From assembly GCA_021851715.1 (NCBI GenBank), contig JAJZCR010000032.1, forward strand, positions 1-36,690: a stretch of DNA of 36,690 nucleotides, written 5' to 3'. Made by a program: the position numbers and the translations under genes. This stretch comes from Planctomycetota bacterium (lineage in GTDB: Bacteria; Planctomycetota; Phycisphaerae; WQYP01). The notes under the pieces are model-generated. The model saw only the letters and a list, made by a program, of their open reading frames with translations, was not told the origin of the DNA and did not search any database. Position 1 is the stretch's first letter. Each line of letters opens with the position of its first letter. This document shows positions 16,516 through 25,515 of this stretch, in pieces.

Positions 16516-16861
16516 CAAGAGTTGCCGGTAATGCACGGCATTGCTGTTGGAGGCACTTTTTCCAAGGCCATGGGAACACCCGGGAGAGGTAACACCCATC
16601 GGGGGCCGCTGGTGAGCAGGGGCATCAAGTGTAGAAACATGCGGGATGGGAGGGGGCAGGCGGATCAGTCGGGTTCGGGTGGCCAATCCCGGCTTGGTTG
16701 TGGCTTTTGATCCGCCTTTGGGGGGGCGGCCGCAAAGCCCAGACTGCCATGGTGCATGGCTTGCTTGCAGGACTAAGGTATTGGGATAGAATGCTCAGGT
16801 TAGCGGACCTTAGACGCGCAGGATTGGCGCGGAGGCGATCGCGGATTTGGAGATATTCAAT
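16516..16861. other. 346-bp intergenic region before the OmpA-like gene
   Basis: No coding sequence is supported. A small inverted repeat TGCCG...CGGCA occurs soon after the EEP stop, without an immediate T-run. The middle is G-rich. The likely promoter of the OmpA-like gene lies at the 3' end, with TAGAAT at 16787-16792 as a possible -10 and TTGCAG at 16765-16770 as a weak -35 sixteen bases away. Confidence 0.45.
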
Positions 16862-17590
16862 ATGTTACGTTCAACTCGCTGGGTTTTGGTATTGTTGGCC
16901 GCGGCAATTTTTGCCGGATCGGCTACCGGATGTGCGGATAACAAGCTTCGCACCGAGCGCGATCAATTGATGAAACAAAATCAGCAATTGCAAACGCAAT
17001 TGACTGCGGCCAAGGCTCAGGCTACGGCGGCGCAAGCTCAGCTTCAGCAGGAACAAACCGCCATGCAAGCTGCGGCTTCGCAACCCGCTCCAGCACCGGT
17101 TCCTCCAACGCCATCCACATCGGGTTACAATTCTGTGCTGCCGAAGTTTTCGCATCATGCCGGGCATAGGACGTACCACCATGCAGTGGCCGTGCGGCGT
17201 CATCATCATTACCGCGGGATGACGGTGGAACATCGCCGTGGAGAAATGGCCCGTTTCATTCTTTCCAGCGATTTGTTATTTGCGTCCGCCAGTGCCCGGC
17301 TGAATCCACGTTCCGAGCATGCGCTGCTGCATGTGGCGTATATGCTTCGCCACCGTTATGCCGGTCGTAGAATTTTGATAGAAGGCTACACGGATGATCG
17401 CCCCATTCATCACCCGTTCAAGAACAACTACCTGCTGGGCTTGGCTCGGGCACGGTCTGTGGAATTTTTCCTGGCGCACCACGGTGTGTCACGTCGCCGG
17501 ATGCGGGCGATCAGTTTTGGAGCCAGGCATCCTCGTTCCCGCCACGATTTGGCTCTGAATCGCCGCGTGGAAGTGGTGGTGCTCCGTTAA
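16862..17590 (+). CDS. OmpA-family lipoprotein (peptidoglycan-binding)
   Basis: A 242-residue exported protein. A signal sequence (RSTRWVLVLLAAAIFAGSATG) ends at a Cys, with SATGC as a slightly non-standard lipobox, so it is probably a lipoprotein. A Gln/Ala-rich coiled coil (QQLQTQLTAAKAQATAAQAQ) follows, then a Pro-rich linker and a His/Arg-rich patch (YHHAVAVRRHHHYRG). The C-terminal OmpA/MotB domain shows IEGYTDDRP, LARARSVEFFL and NRRVEVVV. The Asp and Arg of these motifs bind diaminopimelate in peptidoglycan, so it probably tethers the outer membrane to the wall. The common GHTD is GYTD here. GGAG at 16849-16852 fixes the ATG at 16862. The layout is close to Pal but not identical. Confidence 0.87.
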   Translation: MLRSTRWVLVLLAAAIFAGSATGCADNKLRTERDQLMKQNQQLQTQLTAAKAQATAAQAQLQQEQTAMQAAASQPAPAPVPPTPSTSGYNSVLPKFSHHAGHRTYHHAVAVRRHHHYRGMTVEHRRGEMARFILSSDLLFASASARLNPRSEHALLHVAYMLRHRYAGRRILIEGYTDDRPIHHPFKNNYLLGLARARSVEFFLAHHGVSRRRMRAISFGARHPRSRHDLALNRRVEVVVLR

Positions 17591-17678
17591 GCCGCTGCTG
17601 GCCAGAATATCACCGCGATTCACCGCTGCTGCCAGTATGTGAGTTCAATGACAATCCCATTTGAGTGGAACGGCCGCA

Positions 17679-18299
17679 ATGCTTGCCATTGTAGACTATG
17701 ACATGGGCAATTTGCGGAGTGTGCAGAAGGCTTTTGCCTTGCTGAATTGTCCGGTCCGTATTGTGACTCAACCGGAAGAAGTGCTGCGGGCGGATCGCCT
17801 GGTGTTACCGGGTGTGGGAGCGTTTGCGGATGCCATGGTCACGCTCCAGCAGACGGGCTTGGGTGAAGCGGTACGCGACTTCATCCGCACCGGACGTCCG
17901 TTTCTTGGTATTTGCCTGGGATTGCAGTTGCTGATGGATGTCGGTTATGAAGATGGCCGGCATGCCGGGCTGGGTGTTATCGGCGGAGATTGCGTGCGTT
18001 TAACGGTGGATCAACCGCCATTGAATCTGAAAGTGCCGCACATGGGCTGGAACTCCCTGAACTTTGTGCCGGGCGTGCCGCTTTTCAAGAATGTTGCCGT
18101 CGGCAATTATGTTTATTTTGTGCACAGCTATCATGTACAACCGGTGGAGCGCAGCCTGATTGCGGCCACGGCTGATTACGGCGGTCCGTTGGTGGCCGCC
18201 ATCTGCCGCGGGAACGTCATGGCGACGCAATTTCATCCGGAAAAAAGCCAGGGGGTGGGGCGCACCATTCTCCGCAATTTTGCTGAATTTTCCTGCTAG
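17679..18299 (+). CDS. hisH: Imidazole glycerol phosphate synthase, glutamine amidotransferase subunit HisH
   Basis: HisH releases ammonia from glutamine for HisF, which forms imidazole glycerol phosphate and AICAR in histidine synthesis. The 206 residues start with IVDYDMGNLRSV and contain the nucleophile Cys79 in GICLGLQLL and the His186-x-Glu188 pair in ATQFHPEKSQ. PHMGWNSL and YFVHSYHV line the interface with HisF. A TTG at 17661 would add six residues; the ATG at 17679 fits the family start. hisA follows after 13 bp, so the two are co-transcribed. hisF is not in the window. Confidence 0.96.
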   Translation: MLAIVDYDMGNLRSVQKAFALLNCPVRIVTQPEEVLRADRLVLPGVGAFADAMVTLQQTGLGEAVRDFIRTGRPFLGICLGLQLLMDVGYEDGRHAGLGVIGGDCVRLTVDQPPLNLKVPHMGWNSLNFVPGVPLFKNVAVGNYVYFVHSYHVQPVERSLIAATADYGGPLVAAICRGNVMATQFHPEKSQGVGRTILRNFAEFSC

Positions 18300-18312
18300 A
18301 GGCTTTGCGCAG

Positions 18313-19056
18313 ATGTCCACTGAACTTATTCCAGCCATCGACTTACGCGAAGGGAAAGTAGTGCGCTTGCTGCAAGGCGACTATGCCAGGCAGACCAGTT
18401 ACGCGGTGGATCCCGTGGATACCGCCAGACGGTTTCAAGATGCCGGCTGTCGGTGGCTGCATGTCGTAGACCTGGATGGAGCCCGTGACGGTCGGCCGGT
18501 GAATCTGCCCATCATTGAAAAAATTGTGCAGGCCACGGATCTGCAGGTGGAGGTCGGGGGAGGAATACGTACACAGGAGACTATGGAACAGCTGCTGGCA
18601 TGCGGTGTCAATCGGCTGGTGCTGGGTACGCGAGCTGTCGCGGATTTCAATTGGTTTGAGATGATGGTGCATCATGCCCTTTTCCAGCAACGGCTGATAC
18701 TGGGGCTGGATGCCCGCGATGGTCGCGTGGCCACCCACGGTTGGACGCGGCAGCAGCAGCAAGCCCCTAATGCTGTGGACATCGCCCGGGAGGTGCGGGA
18801 CTGGCCATTGGCGGCCATCGTCTATACGGATATTGCCCGTGATGGTGCCCTGATGGGGCCGAATATTTCCGCGACCCGGCAACTGCTGGAAGCGGCAGGA
18901 GAACTGCCGGTAATTCACAGTGGCGGAATAACGACCCTGGAAGACATTGCCGCGCTGAAAGCTCTTTCTTTGGCCGGGATCATCGTGGGGCGGGCGTTGT
19001 ATGAAGGGCGTTTGGAAGCCAGGCAGGCAGTTGAACTGTTGGCGGCGACTTCCTGA
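18313..19056 (+). CDS. hisA: Phosphoribosylformimino-5-aminoimidazole carboxamide ribotide isomerase HisA
   Basis: HisA is a TIM-barrel enzyme that performs the Amadori rearrangement of ProFAR to PRFAR, the substrate of HisF-HisH. The 247 residues match the family. The two catalytic Asp residues are Asp10 in IPAIDLREGKVVRL and Asp173 in YTDIARDG. The phosphate loops are EVGGGIR and IHSGGITTLED. The frame is open far upstream, but the ATG at 18313 begins at the family start and lies 13 bp after the hisH stop. The His and PAID/SGGI signatures favour HisA over HisF. Confidence 0.96.
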   Translation: MSTELIPAIDLREGKVVRLLQGDYARQTSYAVDPVDTARRFQDAGCRWLHVVDLDGARDGRPVNLPIIEKIVQATDLQVEVGGGIRTQETMEQLLACGVNRLVLGTRAVADFNWFEMMVHHALFQQRLILGLDARDGRVATHGWTRQQQQAPNAVDIAREVRDWPLAAIVYTDIARDGALMGPNISATRQLLEAAGELPVIHSGGITTLEDIAALKALSLAGIIVGRALYEGRLEARQAVELLAATS

Positions 19057-19092
19057 AAACGCGGCTATAATGCCGCTGTTGGAGGCCTTGAT

Positions 19093-20043
19093 TTGGCACA
19101 AGTGCATGGACAATCCGATCTCTCCCGGTTGGCGGAGGATATTATTGCGACGTATCGGGAATTCCCGGCCACGCAGTACATTGGTACCAATTCGCTGCCC
19201 AGCCGGGACGTCATCATCCACTTGATCGGTATGATCCGCGAATTGCTGTTTCCCGGATTTTTCGGCAAGCAAAGTCTGTCCGATGCGGATTTATCCTACC
19301 ATGTGAATTCCATGGTCAGCGGTGTGCGCGATGCGTTGTTTGATCAGATTCGCCGGGCCATCCGCCATCAGCAGCAGCGGGGTGGCGACACGGAGTGTAA
19401 AGACTGCGATGTCACGGCGGCGGCGGTGACGGATGCATTCCTGGGATTGATTCCGAAAATTCGCCGTATGCTTTCCACCGATGCGCAGGCCGCCTTTGAC
19501 GGCGACCCTGCCGCCGGCAGCATTGACGAAATTATTTTTTCGTATCCCGGGTATCTGGCGATCAGCATCTACCGTATCGCCCATGAGCTTTTCTCCCTGC
19601 AGGTACCGCTTATTCCGCGCATTATGACGGAATACGCCCACAGTGTCACCGGCATCGATATTCATCCGGGGGCAGCGATCGGGGAATATTTTTTCATTGA
19701 CCATGGCACGGGAGTGGTGATCGGCGAAACCACCAGCATCGGTCGCAATGTCAAAATATATCAGGGGGTGACGCTCGGGGCGCTGTCCACACGCGGCGGG
19801 CAACAACTGCGTGGTTCCAAACGGCATCCCACCATTCAAGATGATGTGATGATTTATCCCAATGCCAGTATCCTCGGGGGAGAAACTGTGATTGGAACCG
19901 GGGCTACCATCAATGGCAATGTGTTTATCACACAATCGGTGCCGCCTAACACCCGGGTAAGCGTCAAGCATCCGGAACTGCAATACCGCAACCGTCCGCC
20001 GCGGGAATTTGTGCAGGAACTGCCCAACGATTTCCAGATATAA
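19093..20043 (+). CDS. Serine O-acetyltransferase, EpsC type
   Basis: This enzyme acetylates serine with acetyl-CoA, giving O-acetylserine for cysteine synthesis. The 316 residues form the longer EpsC-like form, with an alpha-helical N-terminal half and a C-terminal left-handed beta-helix. The catalytic region is GIDIHPGAAIGEYFFIDHGTG, with His191 and His204, followed by VKIYQGVTLGALSTRGG and the hexapeptide turns of HPTIQDDVMIYPNASILG. The start is TTG, supported by GGAGG at 19081-19085 with seven bases between. It follows hisA by 36 bp, so it may be read through from the his genes. It converges on the transglutaminase gene with a 33-bp gap. Confidence 0.93.
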   Translation: MAQVHGQSDLSRLAEDIIATYREFPATQYIGTNSLPSRDVIIHLIGMIRELLFPGFFGKQSLSDADLSYHVNSMVSGVRDALFDQIRRAIRHQQQRGGDTECKDCDVTAAAVTDAFLGLIPKIRRMLSTDAQAAFDGDPAAGSIDEIIFSYPGYLAISIYRIAHELFSLQVPLIPRIMTEYAHSVTGIDIHPGAAIGEYFFIDHGTGVVIGETTSIGRNVKIYQGVTLGALSTRGGQQLRGSKRHPTIQDDVMIYPNASILGGETVIGTGATINGNVFITQSVPPNTRVSVKHPELQYRNRPPREFVQELPNDFQI

Positions 20044-20076
20044 GCCGGGCACGTCATTGGCGCAGCCACTCTTTAT

Positions 20077-22377
20077 TCAGATGGGTTTGACACGCTTCTG
20101 GCGGAAGTACGCTTCAACCGCTTTGAGCCGGGCGTTGATGCTCTGCTGGAGGCCGGCGGTCATGGCGGTGTGGCCGAATCGGAGTTCGTAGAATAGATGC
20201 ACCAGTTCGGCTGCTTCCGGCGCTACATCCTGGCGTGTATGGATGACCTGGTTGACATATTCGAGCGGCGTTTGGGCGTTGGTTTTAAGGCTGCCGGTTT
20301 TCTGCAAAATCCGCATCAGCCGGTCAAAAAAGGCCAGGTCCCGCCGAAGTTGGCGATGAGTTTTAGCGTCAAGGCCCTGAAGAATTTTTGGCAGCACACT
20401 GGTCCTGCGCTGACGATGGCGATAGACAAACCATCCGATGAAAATGAAGGAAAGCAGGGCGATGGCTGCGGCCGCGATTTTGGTAAACCAGCCCGTGCGC
20501 TTGTGCAAAAGCCAGTTTCGCAGAGCCAGAAGTGCTGCGCGGATATCATTGAGTGCCGCGAAAAAGGTGGTTTTCACCATGAACACCACGTAATGAATGA
20601 TCTGTGTCCGCATGACGGCGTTAAAGGCCACGATATCCTGCAGCCATTGCAACCTGATCCACTGGAAAAAGTCCGCAATGCCGGAATACCAGCTTTGCGC
20701 GGTCTCCACGCTGGTCAGCGAAGACGCCGGTGAGGGGTCAAAGGTTTTCCAGCCGAGTCCGGGAATCCATGCCTGGACCCAGCTATGGGCGAATTTTTGC
20801 CGCACGACGTAATATCCCGCAATACGGTTGTAATCTCCACCATGATAGCCCGTGACCATGCGTGCAGGAATTCCCACGCTGCGACAGAACATAATCATGG
20901 CCGAGGCAAAATATTCGCAATAACCGCCGATTTTCTGTTTGTTGAGTAGAAAATCCACCGTCGGGTCCAGCCTGATATTGACCGGTGTCATATCGAAGGA
21001 ATAGCGATAATGGGTTTTGAGATAGTTGCAGAACCTCGTGGCGATTTCGTCGTCGATGGTGGCTTTATTGGCGGCTTTGCGGCGCTGGGCCAGCAGTTTG
21101 CCGACGATCTTTCGCGCCATCTTCGCCACCACTGCCGGAATCGGTGAGGATTGAATTACAAAGGTGGCCTGTGGTTCAAAAGGTTCGTAGGAATAGTAGG
21201 TTGGAAATAAATGGGGGCGGCGCGCACCCAGAATTCGCGGATTATACGCACGCGGGCTTCCAACGGTGTATTGGAGATGGCGTCTGTGCGGGGAAATGCT
21301 CAGTAACATGCCGTTGGGTTGGCGCACCACATTGCGAATATCCGGGGAGGAAAGTGAAATCGCCGGACATATCGCGAAAATATTGGCGTTGCCGTTAATA
21401 AGATTTAAGTGAACCTTTTGCTTAATGATGTGATCTATCGAGTATGTATACGGCCCGGGTGGAATCAAGACCAACGCCCGGTGCGCACGCACGGTATAGG
21501 TTCTGGGGCGTTGTTCCGTCGGCGTGGAACGCATCCATTCCCTGGTGTGGGCATCGTAGACGTCCAGGATGGAGCCGGCAAAGTAGGGCTGATAAGCAGC
21601 CCGGCCGATATTTTTTCCGTTTTCCGACAAGCTGATTTCCGCCACAATGGCATTGCTCTGATGCAGGGTTCCACTGCGGCCCAGACGAACATGATTTGTA
21701 AATCCGGTTTGAGTTTGCGGGCCATGAATGCGCCAGTTTGCCAGTATTCCAGGCGCACCGCTGCGGGGAAACAAAACAAACACGAACGCAGCGAAGACAA
21801 AGAGCGTGACGGCGGATCCCCAGAAAATACGCCGGATGTCCCGGGCCATCACCGGATTCTGGCCAATCATCAGCATGGCCCGGTCCGAAGCGGCATGTTG
21901 CAGCAACGCCCGCTGGGTTTCACAGCGCAGGTGAAAAACGAGACTCACATAAAGCCCCAATCCCAGATAGCACACCAGGGTCATGGCAAAAATCGCCGAG
22001 GTGGTCAAGATGGCCGTTGAGAGTACCAGCAGCAGCGTCAGGATAAGAATCTGGCCATAATCGCGGTTGGTTTTTACTTCGTAGAGTTTGCATAAAATCA
22101 ACCCGACAATGAAATGGCCCAGCGCCAGGATCAGGTTGGGCTGATGAAAAACAATCAGTTCGCACGCCAGAATCACCGCATCGACCAGCACCGCCAGGGT
22201 AATGATCCAGCGGGGAATCGGCGGTCCGTCACTGGATTCCACCAGCCACCAGCTTATTGCCGTGGCCAGCAACGCGAACGCCATCAACGGAAAGTTTTGG
22301 GTGGCCCAGGTAAAACCGAACATGCTCAACAGCGCCAGCATGTAGGCTAGAAATGGAAATCGGCGTAAAAGATCCAT
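20077..22377 (-). CDS. Membrane-anchored transglutaminase-like protein (DUF3488 / Tgm / DUF4129 layout)
   Basis: 766 residues in three parts. The N-terminal ~200 hold five or six membrane helices, including pairs of very hydrophobic segments at 9-45 and 57-95. A large extracytoplasmic region follows, with a transglutaminase-like core. Its Cys-His-Asp triad is visible as Cys487 in GGYCEYFASA, His531 in KFAHSWVQAW and Asp547 in WKTFDPSPAS. A last helix near 645-665 leads to a cytoplasmic tail (LQGLDAKTHRQLRRDL) of DUF4129 type. This layout is widespread in planctomycetes and actinobacteria, often beside a MoxR ATPase and a DUF58 protein, neither of which is seen here. The substrate is unknown; a protease or cross-linking role at the envelope is inferred. 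Confidence 0.9.
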   Translation of the reverse strand: MDLLRRFPFLAYMLALLSMFGFTWATQNFPLMAFALLATAISWWLVESSDGPPIPRWIITLAVLVDAVILACELIVFHQPNLILALGHFIVGLILCKLYEVKTNRDYGQILILTLLLVLSTAILTTSAIFAMTLVCYLGLGLYVSLVFHLRCETQRALLQHAASDRAMLMIGQNPVMARDIRRIFWGSAVTLFVFAAFVFVLFPRSGAPGILANWRIHGPQTQTGFTNHVRLGRSGTLHQSNAIVAEISLSENGKNIGRAAYQPYFAGSILDVYDAHTREWMRSTPTEQRPRTYTVRAHRALVLIPPGPYTYSIDHIIKQKVHLNLINGNANIFAICPAISLSSPDIRNVVRQPNGMLLSISPHRRHLQYTVGSPRAYNPRILGARRPHLFPTYYSYEPFEPQATFVIQSSPIPAVVAKMARKIVGKLLAQRRKAANKATIDDEIATRFCNYLKTHYRYSFDMTPVNIRLDPTVDFLLNKQKIGGYCEYFASAMIMFCRSVGIPARMVTGYHGGDYNRIAGYYVVRQKFAHSWVQAWIPGLGWKTFDPSPASSLTSVETAQSWYSGIADFFQWIRLQWLQDIVAFNAVMRTQIIHYVVFMVKTTFFAALNDIRAALLALRNWLLHKRTGWFTKIAAAAIALLSFIFIGWFVYRHRQRRTSVLPKILQGLDAKTHRQLRRDLAFFDRLMRILQKTGSLKTNAQTPLEYVNQVIHTRQDVAPEAAELVHLFYELRFGHTAMTAGLQQSINARLKAVEAYFRQKRVKPI

Positions 22378-22445
22378 GGCGATATTGTTCCCGGTCAGGC
22401 ACGCCTGGCAACGATCATCGGTTGCCGCTGCGGCTGGGGATTGGC

Positions 22446-23396
22446 TTACACTATCCCCACATGCAACTCTTCAAGTTTACGCAACGACAGCGGTAATTCA
22501 AAGTGCATATCCTCATTGGTAACGTGCCGCGATTCCACACTGGCCCCGTAGCGCTTTTGCAGCATGGTAATAATTTCCTGCACCAAATCTTCCGGAGCGG
22601 AAGCGCCGGCGGTGATCAATACGGTTTCAATGCCATCAAACCACGCATGGTCAATATGAGAACAGTCATCGACGAGGTGGCCCCGTGTTCCGCGATTTTC
22701 CGCCATCTCCACCAGGCGTTTGGAATTGGAACTGTTCTGACTGCCGACCACCAGCACCAGGTCACATTCACTCGCCAGTGTCTGCACCGCTGTCTGGCGA
22801 TTGGTGGTGGCGTAACAGATATCTTCCTTGGGCGGGTTTTGAATGCGTGGAAATTTGTTGCGCAAGGCCGCAATAATGGCCGATGCATCATCAAGACTCA
22901 GGGTAGTTTGCGTCAGATAGGCAATGCGATGATCGGAGGGTATTTCCAGATTGCGGACATCATCCACGCTTTCCACAATGCGAATGGAATCCGGCGCTTC
23001 GCCCAGCGTGCCTACCACTTCATCATGGTCCGCATGGCCGATCAGCACAATGGTAAACTTCTGGCGGGCGTAGCGAATTGCTTCGTTGTGCACCTTGGTG
23101 ACCAGCGGGCAGGTGGCGTCCACCTGGATCAGTCGCCGTTCATCGGACTTTTTGCGTATATCCGGCGAAACGCCATGGGCACTGTACACGACCGTGGAAC
23201 CTTCCGGTACCTCATCAATCGAATTCACAAAAACCACACCCTGGTGCGTAAAGCGATCCACTACGTGCCGATTATGAACAATTTCATGATACACATAAAC
23301 GGGTGCCCCCTTGAGCAGCAGCACACGTTCCACGCATTCAATGGCCATATTGACGCCGGCGCAGAATCCCCGCGGGTTCGCCAAGAGAATTTTCAT
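22446..23396 (-). CDS. ispH: 4-hydroxy-3-methylbut-2-enyl diphosphate reductase IspH
   Basis: IspH is the last enzyme of the MEP pathway, reducing HMBPP to IPP and DMAPP with a [4Fe-4S] cluster. In the 316 residues the cluster ligands are Cys12 (GFCAGV), Cys96 (DATCPLVTKVH) and Cys194 (DICYATTNRQ). The substrate residues His41, His74, His124 and Glu126 are all present (EIVHNRHVV, SAHGVSP, GHADHDEVVGT). The frame is open a further 103 codons upstream, but the ATG at 23396 begins at the family start and has AGGAG nine to ten bases before it. It is divergent from hpnC, which uses the downstream product farnesyl diphosphate. Confidence 0.97.
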   Translation of the reverse strand: MKILLANPRGFCAGVNMAIECVERVLLLKGAPVYVYHEIVHNRHVVDRFTHQGVVFVNSIDEVPEGSTVVYSAHGVSPDIRKKSDERRLIQVDATCPLVTKVHNEAIRYARQKFTIVLIGHADHDEVVGTLGEAPDSIRIVESVDDVRNLEIPSDHRIAYLTQTTLSLDDASAIIAALRNKFPRIQNPPKEDICYATTNRQTAVQTLASECDLVLVVGSQNSSNSKRLVEMAENRGTRGHLVDDCSHIDHAWFDGIETVLITAGASAPEDLVQEIITMLQKRYGASVESRHVTNEDMHFELPLSLRKLEELHVGIV

Positions 23397-23506
23397 GGGG
23401 TGTAACTCCTGAAAACTGGTTGGTTCATTTTGCCTCGGGTGTCCTTCGGGATGGGCACCTCGGCTACCCAGGGGCGGCGGGCAGATGCCCAAACCCCCAT
23501 TTATCA

Positions 23507-23536
23507 TATAATAATGCCAGGCGGGAATTTCACCAA
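23507..23536. promoter_or_regulatory. Overlapping divergent promoters for ispH (-) and hpnC (+)
   Basis: On the plus strand a perfect TATAAT lies at 23507-23512, 54 bp before hpnC, with a poor -35. On the minus strand TATTAT (plus coordinates 23508-23513) is preceded at exactly 17 bp by TTGGTG (23531-23536), which would drive ispH with a ~110-base leader. The two -10 boxes share the same bases, so the promoters should compete or be jointly regulated. Confidence 0.45.
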
Positions 23537-23565
23537 GCGGGTGGATTGCCAGGTGACGGCGGGAA

Positions 23566-24555
23566 ATGTCGCCGCAAGGGGTTTTTACAGTGTCCATCAT
23601 GGATAGCCATCTTGCTACAAATGTAGCTGTGCCGCCCGGGGTACCTGCCGGCGCGGTGGCGGCGTATAATCTTGTGCACGATCCGGTTGCGGCGGAGCAG
23701 TACACCCGGGAGCTGGCCCATAGCCATTATGAAAATTTTTCCGTGATTTCCCAACTCCTGCCGCGTTATCTCCGGCAGGATTTCTGCAATATTTATGCCT
23801 TTTGCCGTATCGCGGATGACCTCGGCGACGAGGTACATGATCCCGTGCTGTCGCTGAGCCTTTTGGCCGATTTTCGTCAGCGCACCCGGGAATGTTATAG
23901 CGGAACGCCGGCCTCGGCTGTTTTTATGGCACTGGCCCAGACCATTCACCGTTACGACATTCCCCCGGAACCATTTTTGGATTTAATTGACGCTTTCGAA
24001 CAGGATCAAAAAGTGATTCGCTATGACAGCTTTGATCAGGTGCTTGACTATTGTCGGCGTAGTGCCGATCCGGTGGGGCGGCTGGTGCTGTATATGTGTG
24101 GTTATCGCGATCCGGAGCGGCAACGGCTGGCGGATAAAACCTGCACCGCGCTGCAATTGATCAATTTCTGGCAGGATATACAGCGGGATCTTGCCGAACG
24201 CGATCGCGTGTATTTACCGGCTGATTCCATGCGCTGCTTTGGCGTATCTGTGCAACAATTAAGGGATGGCCGCGCGGATGATAATTTTCGCAGGCTCCTG
24301 AAGTTTGAATGTGACCGCGTCGCCGATATGTTTGCCCAGGGACGGGAATTATTGCCGCGGATACGGCTGTCGCTAAGGCCGCAGATTGCGCTGTTCGGTC
24401 TGGGCGGTACAGCGGTTTTGCGAGCCATTCGGCGGGCGGATTATGATACTCTCAGCCATCGACCGGCGCTCTCCAAGGTGGACAAATTGCGTCTGCTGGT
24501 ACCGGCTGTCATCGGGTCGCTCATGGCGAGTTTGTTTCCCCGGAGATCCGCATGA
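23566..24555 (+). CDS. hpnC: Squalene synthesis protein HpnC
   Basis: 329 residues of the squalene/phytoene synthase family. HpnC removes the diphosphate from presqualene diphosphate and gives hydroxysqualene. The two Asp-rich regions are FCRIADDLGDE (Asp84-Asp88) and NFWQDIQRD (Asp204, Asp208), which hold Mg-diphosphate. AHSHYENFSVISQLLPRYLR, near residue 60, is typical of HpnC. An ATG at 23599 would shorten it by 11 residues; neither start has a strong ribosome binding site. The stop overlaps hpnD (ATGA), and hpnE follows, so the three enzymes that convert FPP to squalene are one transcription unit. No squalene-hopene cyclase is in the window. Confidence 0.93.
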   Translation: MSPQGVFTVSIMDSHLATNVAVPPGVPAGAVAAYNLVHDPVAAEQYTRELAHSHYENFSVISQLLPRYLRQDFCNIYAFCRIADDLGDEVHDPVLSLSLLADFRQRTRECYSGTPASAVFMALAQTIHRYDIPPEPFLDLIDAFEQDQKVIRYDSFDQVLDYCRRSADPVGRLVLYMCGYRDPERQRLADKTCTALQLINFWQDIQRDLAERDRVYLPADSMRCFGVSVQQLRDGRADDNFRRLLKFECDRVADMFAQGRELLPRIRLSLRPQIALFGLGGTAVLRAIRRADYDTLSHRPALSKVDKLRLLVPAVIGSLMASLFPRRSA

Positions 24556-25448
24556 CACTGGTGCTTACCGACGCTCCGCAGACTTTGGTGGATTCACAGG
24601 CCTACTGCCGCCAGGTGGCCCGCACTCAGGCGCGGAATTTTTATTACGGTCTGAAACTGCTGCCTGAACCGCAGCGCTCTGCCATGTTCGTTCTGTACGC
24701 CTATATGAGGCGTGCCGATGATCTTGCCGATCAGACTGTCGATGCACCGCTGGATATTCGTCAGGCAAATCTGGAAACGTACCGCCATCTCACCCATGCT
24801 GCGTTGCAAGGCGATGGGTGGTCCGGGGATGGCTGGCCCGGCTGGCCGGCATTTGCGGCGATGGTGCGGCAATTTTCCCTGCCCGCCCATCTTTTTGATT
24901 CCATGATGGATGGACAAATCCATGATCTGAGCCCCGTGCGCATGGAAACTTTTCAGCAGTTGCGTGATTATTGTTATCAGGTGGCCGGAGTGGTGGGTTT
25001 GGCCAGCGTGCATATCTGGGGATTCACCGGAGGCCGGGAGATGGAGGAGTTGGCGATAGAGCGGGGTTTAGCGTTTCAACTTACCAATGTACTGCGTGAT
25101 TTACGAGAAGATGCGCAATTGGGCCGCAGCTATCTGCCGCAGGAAGATCTCCAGCGGTTTGGAGTTTTCACGACGGATATCAGCGAGGGGCGCAACAGTC
25201 CGGCATTTCAGGCTCTGATGCAATTTCAGATTGGGCGTGCCGCGGACTGTTACCATCGCTCCGCGCCGTTGGATGCCGCTGTGAGTGTTCATAGTCGCCC
25301 AACACTCTACGCCATGACGGAAATTTATCGGGGCATCCTGCTTAGAATTGCCCGGAATCCCGCACAGCCGCTCTATGGCAAGGTACGCCTGAGCTCTCTG
25401 GCCAAGACCGCCATCGTGATTCGGGCGTGCCTGCGCAGGACGAAATAA
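24552..25448 (+). CDS. hpnD: Presqualene diphosphate synthase HpnD
   Basis: HpnD condenses two farnesyl diphosphates head-to-head to presqualene diphosphate. The 298 residues contain the first Asp-rich motif at MRRADDLADQ (Asp56-Asp60) and the second at QLTNVLRDLREDAQLG, followed by RSYLPQEDLQRFG. ARNFYYGLKLLPEPQRSAM is the usual N-terminal signature. It is a paralogue of the preceding hpnC. Its ATG overlaps the hpnC stop by four bases, so production of the two is coupled. Confidence 0.94.
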   Translation: MTLVLTDAPQTLVDSQAYCRQVARTQARNFYYGLKLLPEPQRSAMFVLYAYMRRADDLADQTVDAPLDIRQANLETYRHLTHAALQGDGWSGDGWPGWPAFAAMVRQFSLPAHLFDSMMDGQIHDLSPVRMETFQQLRDYCYQVAGVVGLASVHIWGFTGGREMEELAIERGLAFQLTNVLRDLREDAQLGRSYLPQEDLQRFGVFTTDISEGRNSPAFQALMQFQIGRAADCYHRSAPLDAAVSVHSRPTLYAMTEIYRGILLRIARNPAQPLYGKVRLSSLAKTAIVIRACLRRTK

Positions 25449-25515
25449 TTTGGTAACTAAAGTGGCCGGATGCTGCTGGGAAAGCCGCTCCGCTTATCGA
25501 GGTGATTAAACATTC

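Noticed and set aside
16516..16861. Intrinsic terminator after the EEP-fold gene
   Set aside because: The repeat TGCCG...CGGCA is short and is followed by ATTGCTG, not a T-run.
23397..23705. 103-codon upstream extension of ispH
   Set aside because: IspH proteins begin at MKILLANPRGFCAG, where an ATG with AGGAG is present. The extension overlaps hpnC and its composition is not protein-like.
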